From JBKDZR01 sp047971485 (GTDB lineage: Bacteria > Pseudomonadota > Alphaproteobacteria > Rhodobacterales > Rhodobacteraceae), in contig JBKDZR010000075.1 in assembly GCA_047971485.1 (NCBI GenBank), forward strand, positions 1-40,809: DNA of 40,809 nt, given 5' to 3'. Positions 1 to 7,704 of this stretch are shown piece after piece. Below the pieces are notes generated by a model that ran no database searches, was not told the origin of the DNA, and saw only the letters and a program-made list of their open reading frames with translations. The stretch's first letter is position 1. Each line of letters starts with the position of its first letter. The translations under genes and the position numbers were made by a program.

Positions 1-213
1 CCTGGGTGGGCGCCCCGTTACGCTGGGGCGGGTGTGCTTTATGCCTGCCACGCCCCTCCATCCGCTGTGCTTTTTGAAACGTCGCAATGCGCCCTCCCTG
101 TGGGAGGGTCGGGCGCGGCCCGGGCTAGCCGCCCGTGCCAAGGCAGGAGGCGGGGGATGAGGAACAGTTTTCCGGTTGCGCCGTTGAAAATGGATCGGGG
201 CAGGGCTTTTCAG

Positions 214-256
214 CAGCCTGCTAATCCCCCCTCAGAAAGAGAAATCCGACAGGCTG
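214..256 (-). other. Third stem-loop downstream of the CcsR-like hairpins
   Basis: Read on the minus strand, CAGCCTG (256-250) can pair with CAGGCTG (220-214) across a 29-nt loop. The 5' part repeats GCCTGTCGG (254-246), a word also found in the left arm of the hairpin at 267-294, so CCGACAGGC in that hairpin could pair either upstream or downstream. It may be a processed tail or a decayed further sRNA unit. I see no convincing gene in the rest of 1-258; the 88-codon plus-strand frame there has no recognisable domain and runs antisense to the hairpins. Confidence 0.35.
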
Positions 257-258
257 TT

Positions 259-358
259 AAAGAAAACGCCTGTCGGGGGAGGAACCGACAGGCGCCTTGA
301 CGGCAGATCCTTGTCATCCGGTCAGTCGGGAGGAGGAAACCACCGGACAGACCTGCCG
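259..358 (-). ncRNA. CcsR-like sRNA: two hairpins with C/U-rich (CCUCCUCCC) loops
   Basis: Immediately downstream of the DUF1127 gene the minus strand folds into two hairpins. Hairpin 1 (358-301) has an outer stem CGGCAG/CTGCCG and an inner stem CCGGT/ACCGG, and its loop contains CCTCCTCCC. Hairpin 2 (294-267) has a perfect 10-bp stem, CGCCTGTCGG/CCGACAGGCG, with CCTCCCC in the loop, and is followed by a TTTTCTTT tract like an intrinsic terminator. This is the architecture of the CcsR RNAs of Rhodobacter sphaeroides, which are co-transcribed with a DUF1127 gene, processed, and linked to stress responses. Here I count one clear two-hairpin unit rather than a four-copy array. The assignment rests on motif, fold and context, not on an alignment. 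Confidence 0.65.
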
Positions 359-362
359 AAAT

Positions 363-578
363 TCAGGCGTTTTGGGCTGCCTCGCGGGCGATGGCATCAA
401 TCTGTGACCGGGCGATCCCGATGTCGTTCAGTTCGCGATCCGTCAGGCAGCCCAGTTCGTTGCGAACGCTGACAAAGGCGGCGCGGCGGTGGCGCCACGC
501 GGCAAAGCGCACGCGCAGGCGGGTCAGTGCGCCGGGACCGGTATCGGCATAGCGGGTGGTTTCGGTAATGCTGGCCAT
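363..578 (-). CDS. Small DUF1127 protein (CcaF1-like)
   Basis: A 71-residue basic protein with the arginine-rich DUF1127 core. A helical stretch RVRFAAWRHRRAAF is followed by the family signature LTDRELNDIGIARSQID near the C-terminus. I chose ATG at 578 over an in-frame ATG at 635 because CGGAG lies just upstream of 578. Small DUF1127 proteins of alphaproteobacteria act in RNA turnover and in phosphate or stress responses. In R. sphaeroides the one encoded upstream of the CcsR sRNAs (CcaF1) binds RNA and affects sRNA maturation. CcsR-like hairpins directly follow this gene, so the same arrangement is likely. I found no convincing promoter by eye. Confidence 0.88.
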   Translation of the reverse strand: MASITETTRYADTGPGALTRLRVRFAAWRHRRAAFVSVRNELGCLTDRELNDIGIARSQIDAIAREAAQNA

Positions 579-968
579 CGTCAAACTCCGTGACATCGTG
601 CAGGCCGCCGGGGCGGCGTCTCTTGTGGGGCACACATAAGGGAATGCTGCGCCTGCACAATGGACGGTTTGACAAGGCTGCCATGCTCTTGGTGCAAGTT
701 TACGCTGCGGCGCGGCGCCCTTGTCATTCGCGGAAAGGATGGTCGCAGGCGCCCGCTACAGGGGATAGGGGCGAAAAAAGGCGGCACGCCTGCTGAGAAA
801 GCATTATCCCTGCCACCCCATGGCTTCTGTATCCCGGCGCACAATCCTCGATGAAAAATCAGATAAGCTTCCGTGCAGGGCGCTGTTGACACCGGGGGTG
901 GTGTCGCGATGGTGGACACCCGGACGACGGACCCCAATCGGACTGGCAGCGAAAGGCGGCATGACGCG
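579..968. other. Intergenic region between DUF1127 and the enoyl-CoA hydratase gene
   Basis: This 390-bp stretch separates divergent genes and should hold both promoters. Frames read through it are shadows or unsupported upstream extensions: the 65-residue minus-strand and 68-residue plus-strand frames have no domain. No strong hairpin or repeat was seen. I could not find a convincing sigma-70 or RpoH-type promoter for either gene. Confidence 0.5.
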
Positions 969-1754
969 ATGACCCAATGGACGACCCTGATCCTGAACAC
1001 CGACAGCCGGGGGGTCGCACGGCTGACGCTGAACCGGCCCGAACGCCACAATGCGATGAACGGCCAGATGATCCGCGACCTGACCGAGGCGGCCGCCTGT
1101 CTGGGTGCCGATCCGGCCGTGCGGGTGGTGGTGCTGACCGGCGCTGGGGACAGCTTTTGCGCCGGGGCCGATCTGGACTGGATCCAGGGCCAGTTGGAGG
1201 GCGATCCGCAGACCCCCCTGGATGAGGCCCGCCGCCTGGCCGAGATGCTGGAAGCGTTGAACACCCTGCCCAAACCGCTGATCGGCTGGATCAACGGGCA
1301 GGCCTATGGCGGCGGGCTGGGGTTGATCGCCGTATGCGATCTGGCGCTGGCTGATACCCGGGCCCGCTTTGCCTTTACTGAAACCCGGCTGGGACTGATC
1401 CCGGCCGCTATCGCCCCGCATATCGTGGCGCGCATGGGCGCGGGCGGATCGCGGCACCTGATGATGTCGGCCCGGCCCTTCGCCGCCCCCGAGGCGGTCA
1501 CCCTGGGATTGTTGGCCGGACATGCATCCACAGCGGATCTGGAGGCCCGGATCGCAGCCGAGGTGGATCCCTACCTCGATGCCGCGCCGGGGGCCGTAGC
1601 CGCGACCAAGGCGCTGGTCCGGGCCCTGGGTCCCCAGGTCGACATGCGGGCACAGATCGACGAGGCCATACGCCGACAGGACGAGACATGGGACAGCGAT
1701 GCCGCGCGCGATGGCCTTGCCGCCTTTTTCGCCAGGCGCCCCAAGACCGTCTGA
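969..1754 (+). CDS. Enoyl-CoA hydratase/isomerase, LiuC-like (methylglutaconyl-CoA hydratase type)
   Basis: A 261-residue crotonase-fold protein. LTLNRPERHNAMN, CAGADLDW (first oxyanion-hole segment) and GGGLGLIAVCD (second) are all present. In classical enoyl-CoA hydratase the residue after the GGG segment is a catalytic Glu; here it is Gly, while the second Glu is kept (FTETRLGLIP). The Gly and the following LIPAAIAPHIVARMG pattern match LiuC-type methylglutaconyl-CoA hydratases of leucine breakdown as I know them. ATG 969 is preferred over an in-frame ATG at 873, because the 32 extra residues are unlike the family. No other leucine-pathway gene is beside it, so the substrate remains an inference. 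Confidence 0.82.
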   Translation: MTQWTTLILNTDSRGVARLTLNRPERHNAMNGQMIRDLTEAAACLGADPAVRVVVLTGAGDSFCAGADLDWIQGQLEGDPQTPLDEARRLAEMLEALNTLPKPLIGWINGQAYGGGLGLIAVCDLALADTRARFAFTETRLGLIPAAIAPHIVARMGAGGSRHLMMSARPFAAPEAVTLGLLAGHASTADLEARIAAEVDPYLDAAPGAVAATKALVRALGPQVDMRAQIDEAIRRQDETWDSDAARDGLAAFFARRPKTV

Positions 1755-1845
1755 GCGCCGCAGCGCCCAGACGCATGGCCCTGGCAGGCCCCTGCCCAAT
1801 CTCCCGCCGGCTTGTGCGATGTGGCCCGGCCGGGTCGCCGTGTCC

Positions 1846-1953
1846 TGAGCAGATATTCGCGGTTTCGCCCACGAATGCCTGCTCAGGGTTCCTTGTTCTG
1901 CAGGATTTTCAGCCCAAAACCGGTGGCCACTTTTGTGAAATCCGGCTTAGCCG
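1846..1953. repeat. Composite palindromic intergenic repeat, copy 1 (upstream of ppk2)
   Basis: The element has two parts. First is a stem-loop, TGAGCAG..ATTCG paired with CGAAT..CTGCTCA (1846-1885). It is followed by a unit built on GCAGGATTTTC, CCAAAACCGGTGGCCAC and TTTTGTGAAATC, itself an imperfect inverted repeat around the central CCGGTGGCCAC. The same two-part layout recurs twice downstream of ppk2. The central AAAACCGGTnnCCACTTTT core resembles small palindromic repeats seen between genes in many alphaproteobacteria. It lies in the 471-bp gap 1755-2225, where I see no gene. Confidence 0.7.
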
Positions 1954-2225
1954 CCCCTCGCGTCGTGAACAGGGGCGGGACAGATGCGGCCGAAACGACA
2001 AGAGGTCGCAGCGACAATCTGTCATGATCTCGAACCCGTTCTCCGGATCTAAGATGCGCGGGCGCGACGCGTGTAGCACCTGACGGCCGTAGACAGGCCC
2101 CTCCATGGGGTTGCCCACCGGGCAATCCGGATGGGGCCGGTGCCCTGTTGTACCGCCCGCGCAGGCAGGTTGCCCATTCCGGGGACCTGTCCACATTCGA
2201 TGAACAGATCAGGAGGTATAGCATC

Positions 2226-3317
2226 GTGGCCAGTACTTACGTCGACACCGAAGCGAAACATGGCAATCAGGATACGGACGAGGCCCATACCTTCGAAGAT
2301 GGCCTGGCCGATGAACAGACGATCGCCCGCCAGGAAGCCGAACATGAAGCGATCCTTGAAATCGCCGAGGCGGCCCAGTCGACGGATGGGGACGGTATCG
2401 ACGCGATCATCGAGGGAGCCTCGCCCGACGATGCCGAACGCATGAGCGAATGGCTCGGCCTGCCCAAACCGCCGGGCAAGCCTCGGGTGACCTCGGATGA
2501 ACTGGCCGACAACTGGCGCGGGGGGGGCTATCCCTACAAGTACAAGATGCTGCGCAAGGACTATGAGCGCGAGAAATTCATCCTCCAAACCGAATTGCTG
2601 AAGATGCAATCCTGGGTGCGGGAAACCCAGCAACGGGTCGTGATCCTGTTCGAGGGCCGCGATGCCGCCGGCAAGGGTGGCACGATCAAGCGCTTCATGG
2701 AGCATCTCAATCCACGGGGTGCGCGCGTCGTGGCCCTGGAAAAACCCAGCGATGTCGAGCGCGGGCAATGGTACTTTCAGCGCTATGTCGAACACCTGCC
2801 GACCACGGGCGAAATCGTCATGTTCGACCGGTCCTGGTACAACCGTGCCGGGGTGGAACGGGTGATGGGCTTCTGCACCGATGAGGAATACCAGGAATTC
2901 CTGCGCCAAGCCCCCGAATTCGAACGCAACCTGGTACGCAGCGGCATCCATCTGATCAAGTTCTGGTTCTCCGTCAGCCAGGAGGAACAGCGCCGCCGGT
3001 TCCGGGAACGCAAGGTCCATCCCCTCAAACAGTGGAAACTGTCCCCGGTCGATCTGGCCAGCCTGGACAAATGGGGTGCTTATACCGAGGGCAAGGAGAA
3101 GATGTTCTACCATACCGATACGGCCGACAGCCCGTGGACGGTGGTGAAATCGAACGACAAGAAGCGCGCGCGCCTGAACGCCATGCGCTATGTGCTGCAT
3201 TCGATGCCTTATACCGGCAAGGATGTGGATCGCATTGGCAATGCCGATGACTTGATCGTTGGCCGCGCCAATGTGATCATTGAGCGAGACGAGTACAACT
3301 TCGCCGCCGCCAGCTAG
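2226..3317 (+). CDS. ppk2: Polyphosphate kinase 2 family protein
   Basis: A 363-residue cytosolic PPK2-family enzyme, which transfers phosphate between polyphosphate and nucleotides. Walker A FEGRDAAGKGGT is at residues 142-153 and the lid/Walker B region FDRSWYNRAGVERVMGFC starts at residue 200. Length and a single kinase domain fit one-domain (class I-like) PPK2. The start is GTG 2226, because AGGAGG at 2211-2216 sits nine bases upstream; the in-frame ATG at 2148 has no such site. Residues 1 to about 100 form an acidic, low-complexity extension rich in D/E/A before the conserved YKYKMLRKDYEREK segment. Class, and hence the preferred nucleotide, cannot be settled by eye. Confidence 0.93.
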   Translation: MASTYVDTEAKHGNQDTDEAHTFEDGLADEQTIARQEAEHEAILEIAEAAQSTDGDGIDAIIEGASPDDAERMSEWLGLPKPPGKPRVTSDELADNWRGGGYPYKYKMLRKDYEREKFILQTELLKMQSWVRETQQRVVILFEGRDAAGKGGTIKRFMEHLNPRGARVVALEKPSDVERGQWYFQRYVEHLPTTGEIVMFDRSWYNRAGVERVMGFCTDEEYQEFLRQAPEFERNLVRSGIHLIKFWFSVSQEEQRRRFRERKVHPLKQWKLSPVDLASLDKWGAYTEGKEKMFYHTDTADSPWTVVKSNDKKRARLNAMRYVLHSMPYTGKDVDRIGNADDLIVGRANVIIERDEYNFAAAS

Positions 3318-3420
3318 AGCGTGTCGCGTTCATTCGCATTCACACGACACACTCCAAGTCTTTGACAACGCATGTTCGAGGCGCACAAAACCGGTACCCA
3401 CTTTTGTGCAACATGCTCTA
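3317..3420. repeat. Composite palindromic intergenic repeat, copy 2 (touching the ppk2 stop)
   Basis: It begins in the ppk2 stop codon with the stem GAG-c-GTGTCG / CGACAC-a-CTC (3317-3354). The second part is a strong nested palindrome: GCATGTT (3370-3376) with AACATGC (3410-3416), and GCACAAAA (3383-3390) with TTTTGTGC (3402-3409), around CCGGTACCCAC. The first stem could act as a transcript end for ppk2, though it has no U tract. Confidence 0.7.
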
Positions 3421-3422
3421 GG

Positions 3423-3528
3423 CAGACCTTCGTGGCTTCGTCCACGAAGGTCTGGTTTGACTGATTTCATCGTGCAGGATTTCCATCCGAAAATCGGTGG
3501 CCAATTTTTCGAAACCCTGCTTGGGGCA
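3423..3528. repeat. Composite palindromic intergenic repeat, copy 3 (downstream of ppk2)
   Basis: It starts with a perfect 13-bp stem, CAGACCTTCGTGG (3423-3435) and CCACGAAGGTCTG (3442-3454), with a 6-base loop. After it comes GTGCAGGATTTCC then CGAAAATCGGTGGCCA then TTTTTCGAAACCC. This second half aligns with copy 1 over about 50 bases and lies in the same orientation, so ppk2 has a direct copy on each side. It sits 67 bp beyond the 3' end of the HAD gene. Confidence 0.7.
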
Positions 3529-3594
3529 TGCCCGCCCGGAACCAGGCCTCGGTTTCGGGTGTCTCGGACACACCCCAACGGTGGGCCGTTCCGG

Positions 3595-4239
3595 TCAGCG
3601 GCAGGTCCGGCGCAGGTCCGGCAGCTCGCTCAGCGCCTCAATGTGATAATCGGCTGCCGGATGCGGGGCGTCAGGGCCGCAAAGGACAACCATCATCCCC
3701 GCCGCACGGGCCGCCTGCAGGCCCGTCAGGCTGTCTTCGACCGCTAGCATGTCGTGCGGGGCCAATCCGGCCAGATCCGCCGCACGCCGGTAGATGGCCG
3801 GGTCGGGTTTGCCGGCCCGCACCTCATCGCCGGCCACCGAAGCGCAGATTGCACCGCCAACGGCCAGTTGCCGCAGGTTGGCATCGACAACCACGCGATC
3901 CGAATTCGATGCACAGACCTGCACCACCCCCTGCGCCGCCAACGCCCGGATCGTGGACACCGCGCCGGGCATCGGGTGCAGGCCGACCGCCCCGGCCACG
4001 TAGTAGCGGTTGATCCACCGGCAAAAGGGCGCGCATGCAGGCAACGATAGCCAATCCTTGCGCAGACGACACCAGACATCCCGGGTCTGAAGGCCGGCAA
4101 AGACCCGGTCATCCAGATGTGTGATATCCAAGCCGCTGACACGGCAGGCGGCGATCAGGGCTTGGTGATGCAGCGGTTCACTGTCGATCAGGGTGCCGTC
4201 GATATCCCAGGCCACGCCTTTCCAGGGAAAACCGGTCAT
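3595..4239 (-). CDS. HAD-superfamily phosphatase (beta-phosphoglucomutase-like)
   Basis: A 214-residue HAD hydrolase. Motif I is WDIDGTLID (nucleophile Asp12, acid Asp14), followed by a helical cap domain. Motif II is near VCASNSDR, motif III lies in RAGKPDPAIYRRAA, and motif IV is MLAVEDSLTGLQAA. All catalytic residues are present. Its ATG overlaps the stop of the upstream FGGY kinase gene (ATGA), and GGAGGA precedes it, so the two are translationally coupled. In polyol operons of Rhodobacter relatives similar HADs act on sugar or polyol phosphates. The true substrate here is unknown. Confidence 0.88.
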   Translation of the reverse strand: MTGFPWKGVAWDIDGTLIDSEPLHHQALIAACRVSGLDITHLDDRVFAGLQTRDVWCRLRKDWLSLPACAPFCRWINRYYVAGAVGLHPMPGAVSTIRALAAQGVVQVCASNSDRVVVDANLRQLAVGGAICASVAGDEVRAGKPDPAIYRRAADLAGLAPHDMLAVEDSLTGLQAARAAGMMVVLCGPDAPHPAADYHIEALSELPDLRRTCR

Positions 4240-5720
4240 ATCTGTCCTCCGCCCAATTGTCGGTAGAGCGCGCGAAACCGCGCATAGCCCTGGTCATAGG
4301 TCGCGCGGGTTTCGGGGCGCGGGGCGAAAGTCCGGTCATGGTCGGTGAAGGCCGCAATCCCGTCCCAATGCGCAGCGCCGATGCCCACAGCCGCCGTCCA
4401 AGCGGCCCCCAGGCAAGACCCGGGATGCCCGCGCAGCCGGTGCAGAGGGACCCCCAGCACATCAGCGACGATCCCCATCCAGACATCGCTTTGCGCCCCG
4501 CCATCAGAGACCAGAAAGCGCCGGGTTTCATGGCCGATCTTGTTGAAGGTCTCGATATGGTGGCGGATTGCGTAAGCATAGGCCTCCAGCACGGCCCGCC
4601 AGATATGGCCGAGATCATGGGACAAGGTCAGCCCGGTCAACGCACCTCGAGCGTCTGGATCATGCAACGGGGTCTTTTCGCCCAGAAGATAGGGCAGAAA
4701 GGTCAGGCCCATTGCCCCGGCCGGCCGCCGGGCAGCAAGCGCATCCAGGGCCGCATGGCGCGATCCGTCCTGCGGGGCAAGGCCGGCGGCGAAGGTTTCA
4801 GCAACCCAGTTCAGCACCGATCCGCCGGTGGACATGCAGCCATTGGGCAGCCACAGGCCCGGGATCAGATGATAATCCAGAAACAACCTGGAATCGGGGC
4901 AGAGCCGATCCGTCGCTGTCAGGATATCCACGGCCCCGCCGAATTTAAGCAACACATCGCCCCGATGGACGATCCCCGCACCCAGGCATGAAGCGACCAT
5001 ATCCGCCGCCCCGCCAACCACTGGCGTTCCCGGCGCCAATCCCGTGGCCAGGGCGGCGGCCTGGGTTACATGGCCCAGCACCTCAGAGGACCCGACCATC
5101 GAGGGCACAAGATCCGGCGGAATGCCGGTCAGGGCCGCCTGGGTAGGATCAATCCGGCCGGTTTTCAGGTTGACGATGCCGGCCTCCAGTGCCCAGTTCC
5201 GTTCCACTGCCGCCGTACGGGTCAGGCGATAGTTGATATAGTCATAGGCACCGAACAGAATCCGGGCCTGGGCCATCACCTTGGGCTCATGGTGCAGCAG
5301 CCAGCGGATCTTGGGGCCGACCAGTTGCTGGCTCAGCCCGCAGCCCGAGGCCTGCAAAAAGGCGGCCCCATCGATCCGGTGGCGCAATGCGCACAACTCG
5401 GCCCCGACCCGGGCGTCGCTTTGCTGGATGGATCGGCGCAGGACCTGTCCGGTGGCATCCAGCAGGACCGTCGCGGGCAACATGCCCGCTACCCCGACCG
5501 CGGCAATGTCAGCAGCCTGCTGGCCGGACTGTTCCAGCATATCCGGAATGATAGCACAGCAATTTGCCCACCATTCATTGGGATCTTCCTCTGCCCATCC
5601 GGGCTGATCAGCATACAGCGTAACAGGCCGCGCGCTGCGGGCCAACACCGTACCCAGGGCGTCGATCAGGATGCCCTGGGTGGACGTGGTCCCGATATCG
5701 AGGCCGAGAAAAACGGTCAT
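4236..5720 (-). CDS. FGGY-family carbohydrate kinase (xylulokinase-like)
   Basis: A 494-residue sugar kinase with both FGGY domains. The N-terminal phosphate-binding motif is GLDIGTTSTQGILID. GWAEEDPNEWW matches the substrate-region motif of xylulokinase-like proteins, MSTGGSVLNW marks the second domain, and LVSDGGAQSDVW is the C-terminal ATP-site signature. GGAG precedes ATG 5720. It is the second gene of the minus-strand arm (deoR, kinase, HAD). It should phosphorylate a ketose or polyol produced by the SDR or taken up by the divergent ABC transporter. Xylulose is only one candidate, since FGGY specificity cannot be read reliably by eye. Confidence 0.9.
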   Translation of the reverse strand: MTVFLGLDIGTTSTQGILIDALGTVLARSARPVTLYADQPGWAEEDPNEWWANCCAIIPDMLEQSGQQAADIAAVGVAGMLPATVLLDATGQVLRRSIQQSDARVGAELCALRHRIDGAAFLQASGCGLSQQLVGPKIRWLLHHEPKVMAQARILFGAYDYINYRLTRTAAVERNWALEAGIVNLKTGRIDPTQAALTGIPPDLVPSMVGSSEVLGHVTQAAALATGLAPGTPVVGGAADMVASCLGAGIVHRGDVLLKFGGAVDILTATDRLCPDSRLFLDYHLIPGLWLPNGCMSTGGSVLNWVAETFAAGLAPQDGSRHAALDALAARRPAGAMGLTFLPYLLGEKTPLHDPDARGALTGLTLSHDLGHIWRAVLEAYAYAIRHHIETFNKIGHETRRFLVSDGGAQSDVWMGIVADVLGVPLHRLRGHPGSCLGAAWTAAVGIGAAHWDGIAAFTDHDRTFAPRPETRATYDQGYARFRALYRQLGGGQI

Positions 5721-5787
5721 GCGGTCTCCTGCAAGGGGCGGGCCGGTTTGCCCGGAGTCAGGGCAATGTCCGGTTTTGTGCGTGGTG

Positions 5788-6636
5788 TTATCCGATCACC
5801 ACCCGCACCCCGGCTTCGTCCAGGGCAGATCCCAGTTCCTGGGGCGGGGGCGCGTCCGTGATCAGAACGGTAATTTCCGACAGAGCGGCCAGGCGCACGG
5901 TTGAAACACGGCGGAATTTGCTGCTGTCAAGCAGCAGGATCCGTTCCGAGGACCGTTGCAACAAGACGGATTTGACGGCAACTTCCTCGGGCAAATAGTC
6001 AAACATCCCCTCCGGGGTCAGCCCCGAGGCGCTGATCAGGGCCACATCGAAATAAAAACGCGAAAAGCTGGCCACCGCGTCCTGCCCGGTCAGCGACATC
6101 TCGGCCGGACGGATCTGACCGCCGCAGACATGGGTGGATATGCCAGCGCTGGCGCTGAGCTGAGCCACCCGCAAGCTATTGGTAAAGGCTCGAAATTCAG
6201 GATCCGGTCCATCCTGGATGATCGCCCGCAGGGCCGCCAGAACGGTGGTGCCCAGATCAAAGGCCACCACGCGCCGGCCCGCAACCATTCGCGCGGCGGC
6301 TGCCGCGATCCGGGCCTTGGCTTCTGCATTCTGCCGGCTGCGCGCGGCGAAAGCCGGCTCGACATCGTCGATCAGGGTCAGCGGTCCGCGTGACAGGCCA
6401 ACGGCACCGCCATGGACCCGCTCCAGACGTCCCTCGCCTTCCAGTTCGGCCAGGTCGCGGCGGACGGTCATGTCCGATACGCCGAATTCGCGGGCCAATT
6501 CCGCCACCGTGACCGAACCGCCTTCGTTCAAACGCCCCAGGATGCGCGCCAGCCGGGCCTGCGCCGGGGCGCGGCCCCGTTCCATCTGGGGCCCCGCACT
6601 GGCGTCTTCCGGTGTCTCATCGTCTGATCGTTTCAT
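5788..6636 (-). CDS. DeoR/GlpR-family transcriptional regulator
   Basis: A 282-residue repressor. The N-terminal DeoR winged helix-turn-helix contains GGSVTVAELAREFGVSDMTVRRDLAELEGEGR-type sequence. The C-terminal DeoRC sugar-phosphate sensor domain has VVAFDLGTTVLAAL, ISASGLTPEGMFDY and ILLLDSSKF. About 30 charged residues precede the HTH. I used ATG 6636; an in-frame TTG at 6660 would add eight residues. It heads the kinase/HAD arm and diverges from the SDR/ABC arm, so it most likely controls both from the A-rich region 6637-6868. The ligand is probably a phosphorylated intermediate made by the kinase. Confidence 0.92.
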   Translation of the reverse strand: MKRSDDETPEDASAGPQMERGRAPAQARLARILGRLNEGGSVTVAELAREFGVSDMTVRRDLAELEGEGRLERVHGGAVGLSRGPLTLIDDVEPAFAARSRQNAEAKARIAAAAARMVAGRRVVAFDLGTTVLAALRAIIQDGPDPEFRAFTNSLRVAQLSASAGISTHVCGGQIRPAEMSLTGQDAVASFSRFYFDVALISASGLTPEGMFDYLPEEVAVKSVLLQRSSERILLLDSSKFRRVSTVRLAALSEITVLITDAPPPQELGSALDEAGVRVVIG

Positions 6637-6750
6637 CCTGTCCCACCATTTTCCCAACAAAATCAGGTGTGCTTATCAGCATCCCTGATGCGGGCAAGGT
6701 TTGAATGAAGCGCTACGAAACGCACATTCAAAGCGGAAATTGGCCAATAT

Positions 6751-6797
6751 CGAACCAAACCAATCGAAAACAAACATATCAAACGAACAAAACAAAC
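6751..6797. promoter_or_regulatory. Candidate DeoR operator array in the divergent promoter region
   Basis: This A/T-rich block stands out from the GC-rich surroundings. On the plus strand it carries three related words: CGAACCAAAC (6751-6760), CGAAAACAAAC (6765-6775) and CGAACAAAACAAAC (6784-6797). Read on the other strand they are GTTTGTTTTCG-like. DeoR/GlpR-type proteins often bind repeated TTCG/TTTCG words of this kind. A partial mirror, GATTTGGTTG, lies at 6831-6840. The site is placed to control both arms. The exact -35/-10 boxes were not identified. Confidence 0.45.
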
Positions 6798-6868
6798 GCA
6801 ATAGAACATTTTTGTTGCGAATCTTGTTTGGATTTGGTTGATTATGTCCATCTCGAAGGAGGGGGCGC

Positions 6869-7669
6869 ATGACGGCATCGTTATTGGCAAAGCAGGCGCA
6901 TTCCGGCCTTGCCGGCAAAACCGCCGTCGTCACCGGCGGGGCAAGCGGGATCGGGCTAGCCATCGCCGAGGCGCTTGCGGCCCAGGACGTGCGGATCATC
7001 ATCGCCGATCTGAACCTTGATGCAGCCCAGGCGGCTGCAGAACAACTTGGTTCCAACCATCGGGCCGTGGCCATCGACGTGCGGGCCCGTTGCTCGGTGC
7101 TGGATGCCTTTTACGAGGTGCTGGCCATGGCCGGCACCATCGACATCTGCATTGCCAATGCCGGTGTCTGCACCATGAGCCGCGCTGTGGACGTGACCGA
7201 TGACGACTGGTCGTTCAACATGGATGTCAACGCACGCGGTGTTTTTCTGACCAACCAGATTGCGGCGCGGCATTTCCTGCAGCAGGGGCAGGGGGTGATC
7301 GTGAACACCGCCTCACTGGCCGGCAAGGTCGGTGCGCCGCTCTTGGCGCATTACTCGGCCTCGAAATTCGCGGTTGTCGGCTGGACACAGGGCCTGGCCC
7401 GGGAATTGGCGCCGCAGGGGATCCGGGTCAATGCGGTGTGCCCCGGTTTCGTGCGCACGGCGATGCAAGAACGCGAAGTGCTGTGGGAGGCCAAGTTGCG
7501 CGGGCTGACCCCCGATGAGGTCCGTCAGGACTATGTGCAGAAGACCCCGCTGGGCCGACTGGAAACCCCCGAAGATGTCGCCGGCGTCGTGGTCTTCCTG
7601 TGCTCGGATGCCGCGCGATTCATGACTGGACAGGCGATCAATGTCACTGGTGGAATATACACAACCTGA
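6869..7669 (+). CDS. SDR-family oxidoreductase (polyol dehydrogenase-like)
   Basis: A 266-residue classical short-chain dehydrogenase. The nucleotide site is VVTGGASGIGLAIAEA, with Asp in IIADLNLD suggesting NAD(H) preference. NAG is in IANAGVC, the catalytic Ser is in NTASLAGK, the YxxxK pair is in YSASKFAV, and the C-terminal GGIYTT ends the core. GAAGGAGG (6855-6862) gives a strong ribosome site. It is the first gene of the ABC-transporter arm, so a likely role is to oxidise the imported polyol or sugar before phosphorylation by the FGGY kinase. The substrate is not known. Confidence 0.88.
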   Translation: MTASLLAKQAHSGLAGKTAVVTGGASGIGLAIAEALAAQDVRIIIADLNLDAAQAAAEQLGSNHRAVAIDVRARCSVLDAFYEVLAMAGTIDICIANAGVCTMSRAVDVTDDDWSFNMDVNARGVFLTNQIAARHFLQQGQGVIVNTASLAGKVGAPLLAHYSASKFAVVGWTQGLARELAPQGIRVNAVCPGFVRTAMQEREVLWEAKLRGLTPDEVRQDYVQKTPLGRLETPEDVAGVVVFLCSDAARFMTGQAINVTGGIYTT

Positions 7670-7704
7670 AACTGGCCTGCCCCCACCCTGAGAAAGAGGA
7701 CCCC

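Noticed and set aside
34..300. 88-codon plus-strand frame at the left edge
   Set aside because: No domain, no ribosome site, and it is antisense to the hairpin array.
804..1799. Long minus-strand frames opposite the enoyl-CoA hydratase
   Set aside because: High-GC shadow of a gene with clear crotonase motifs; protein is Gly/Pro/Arg/His-rich with no domain.
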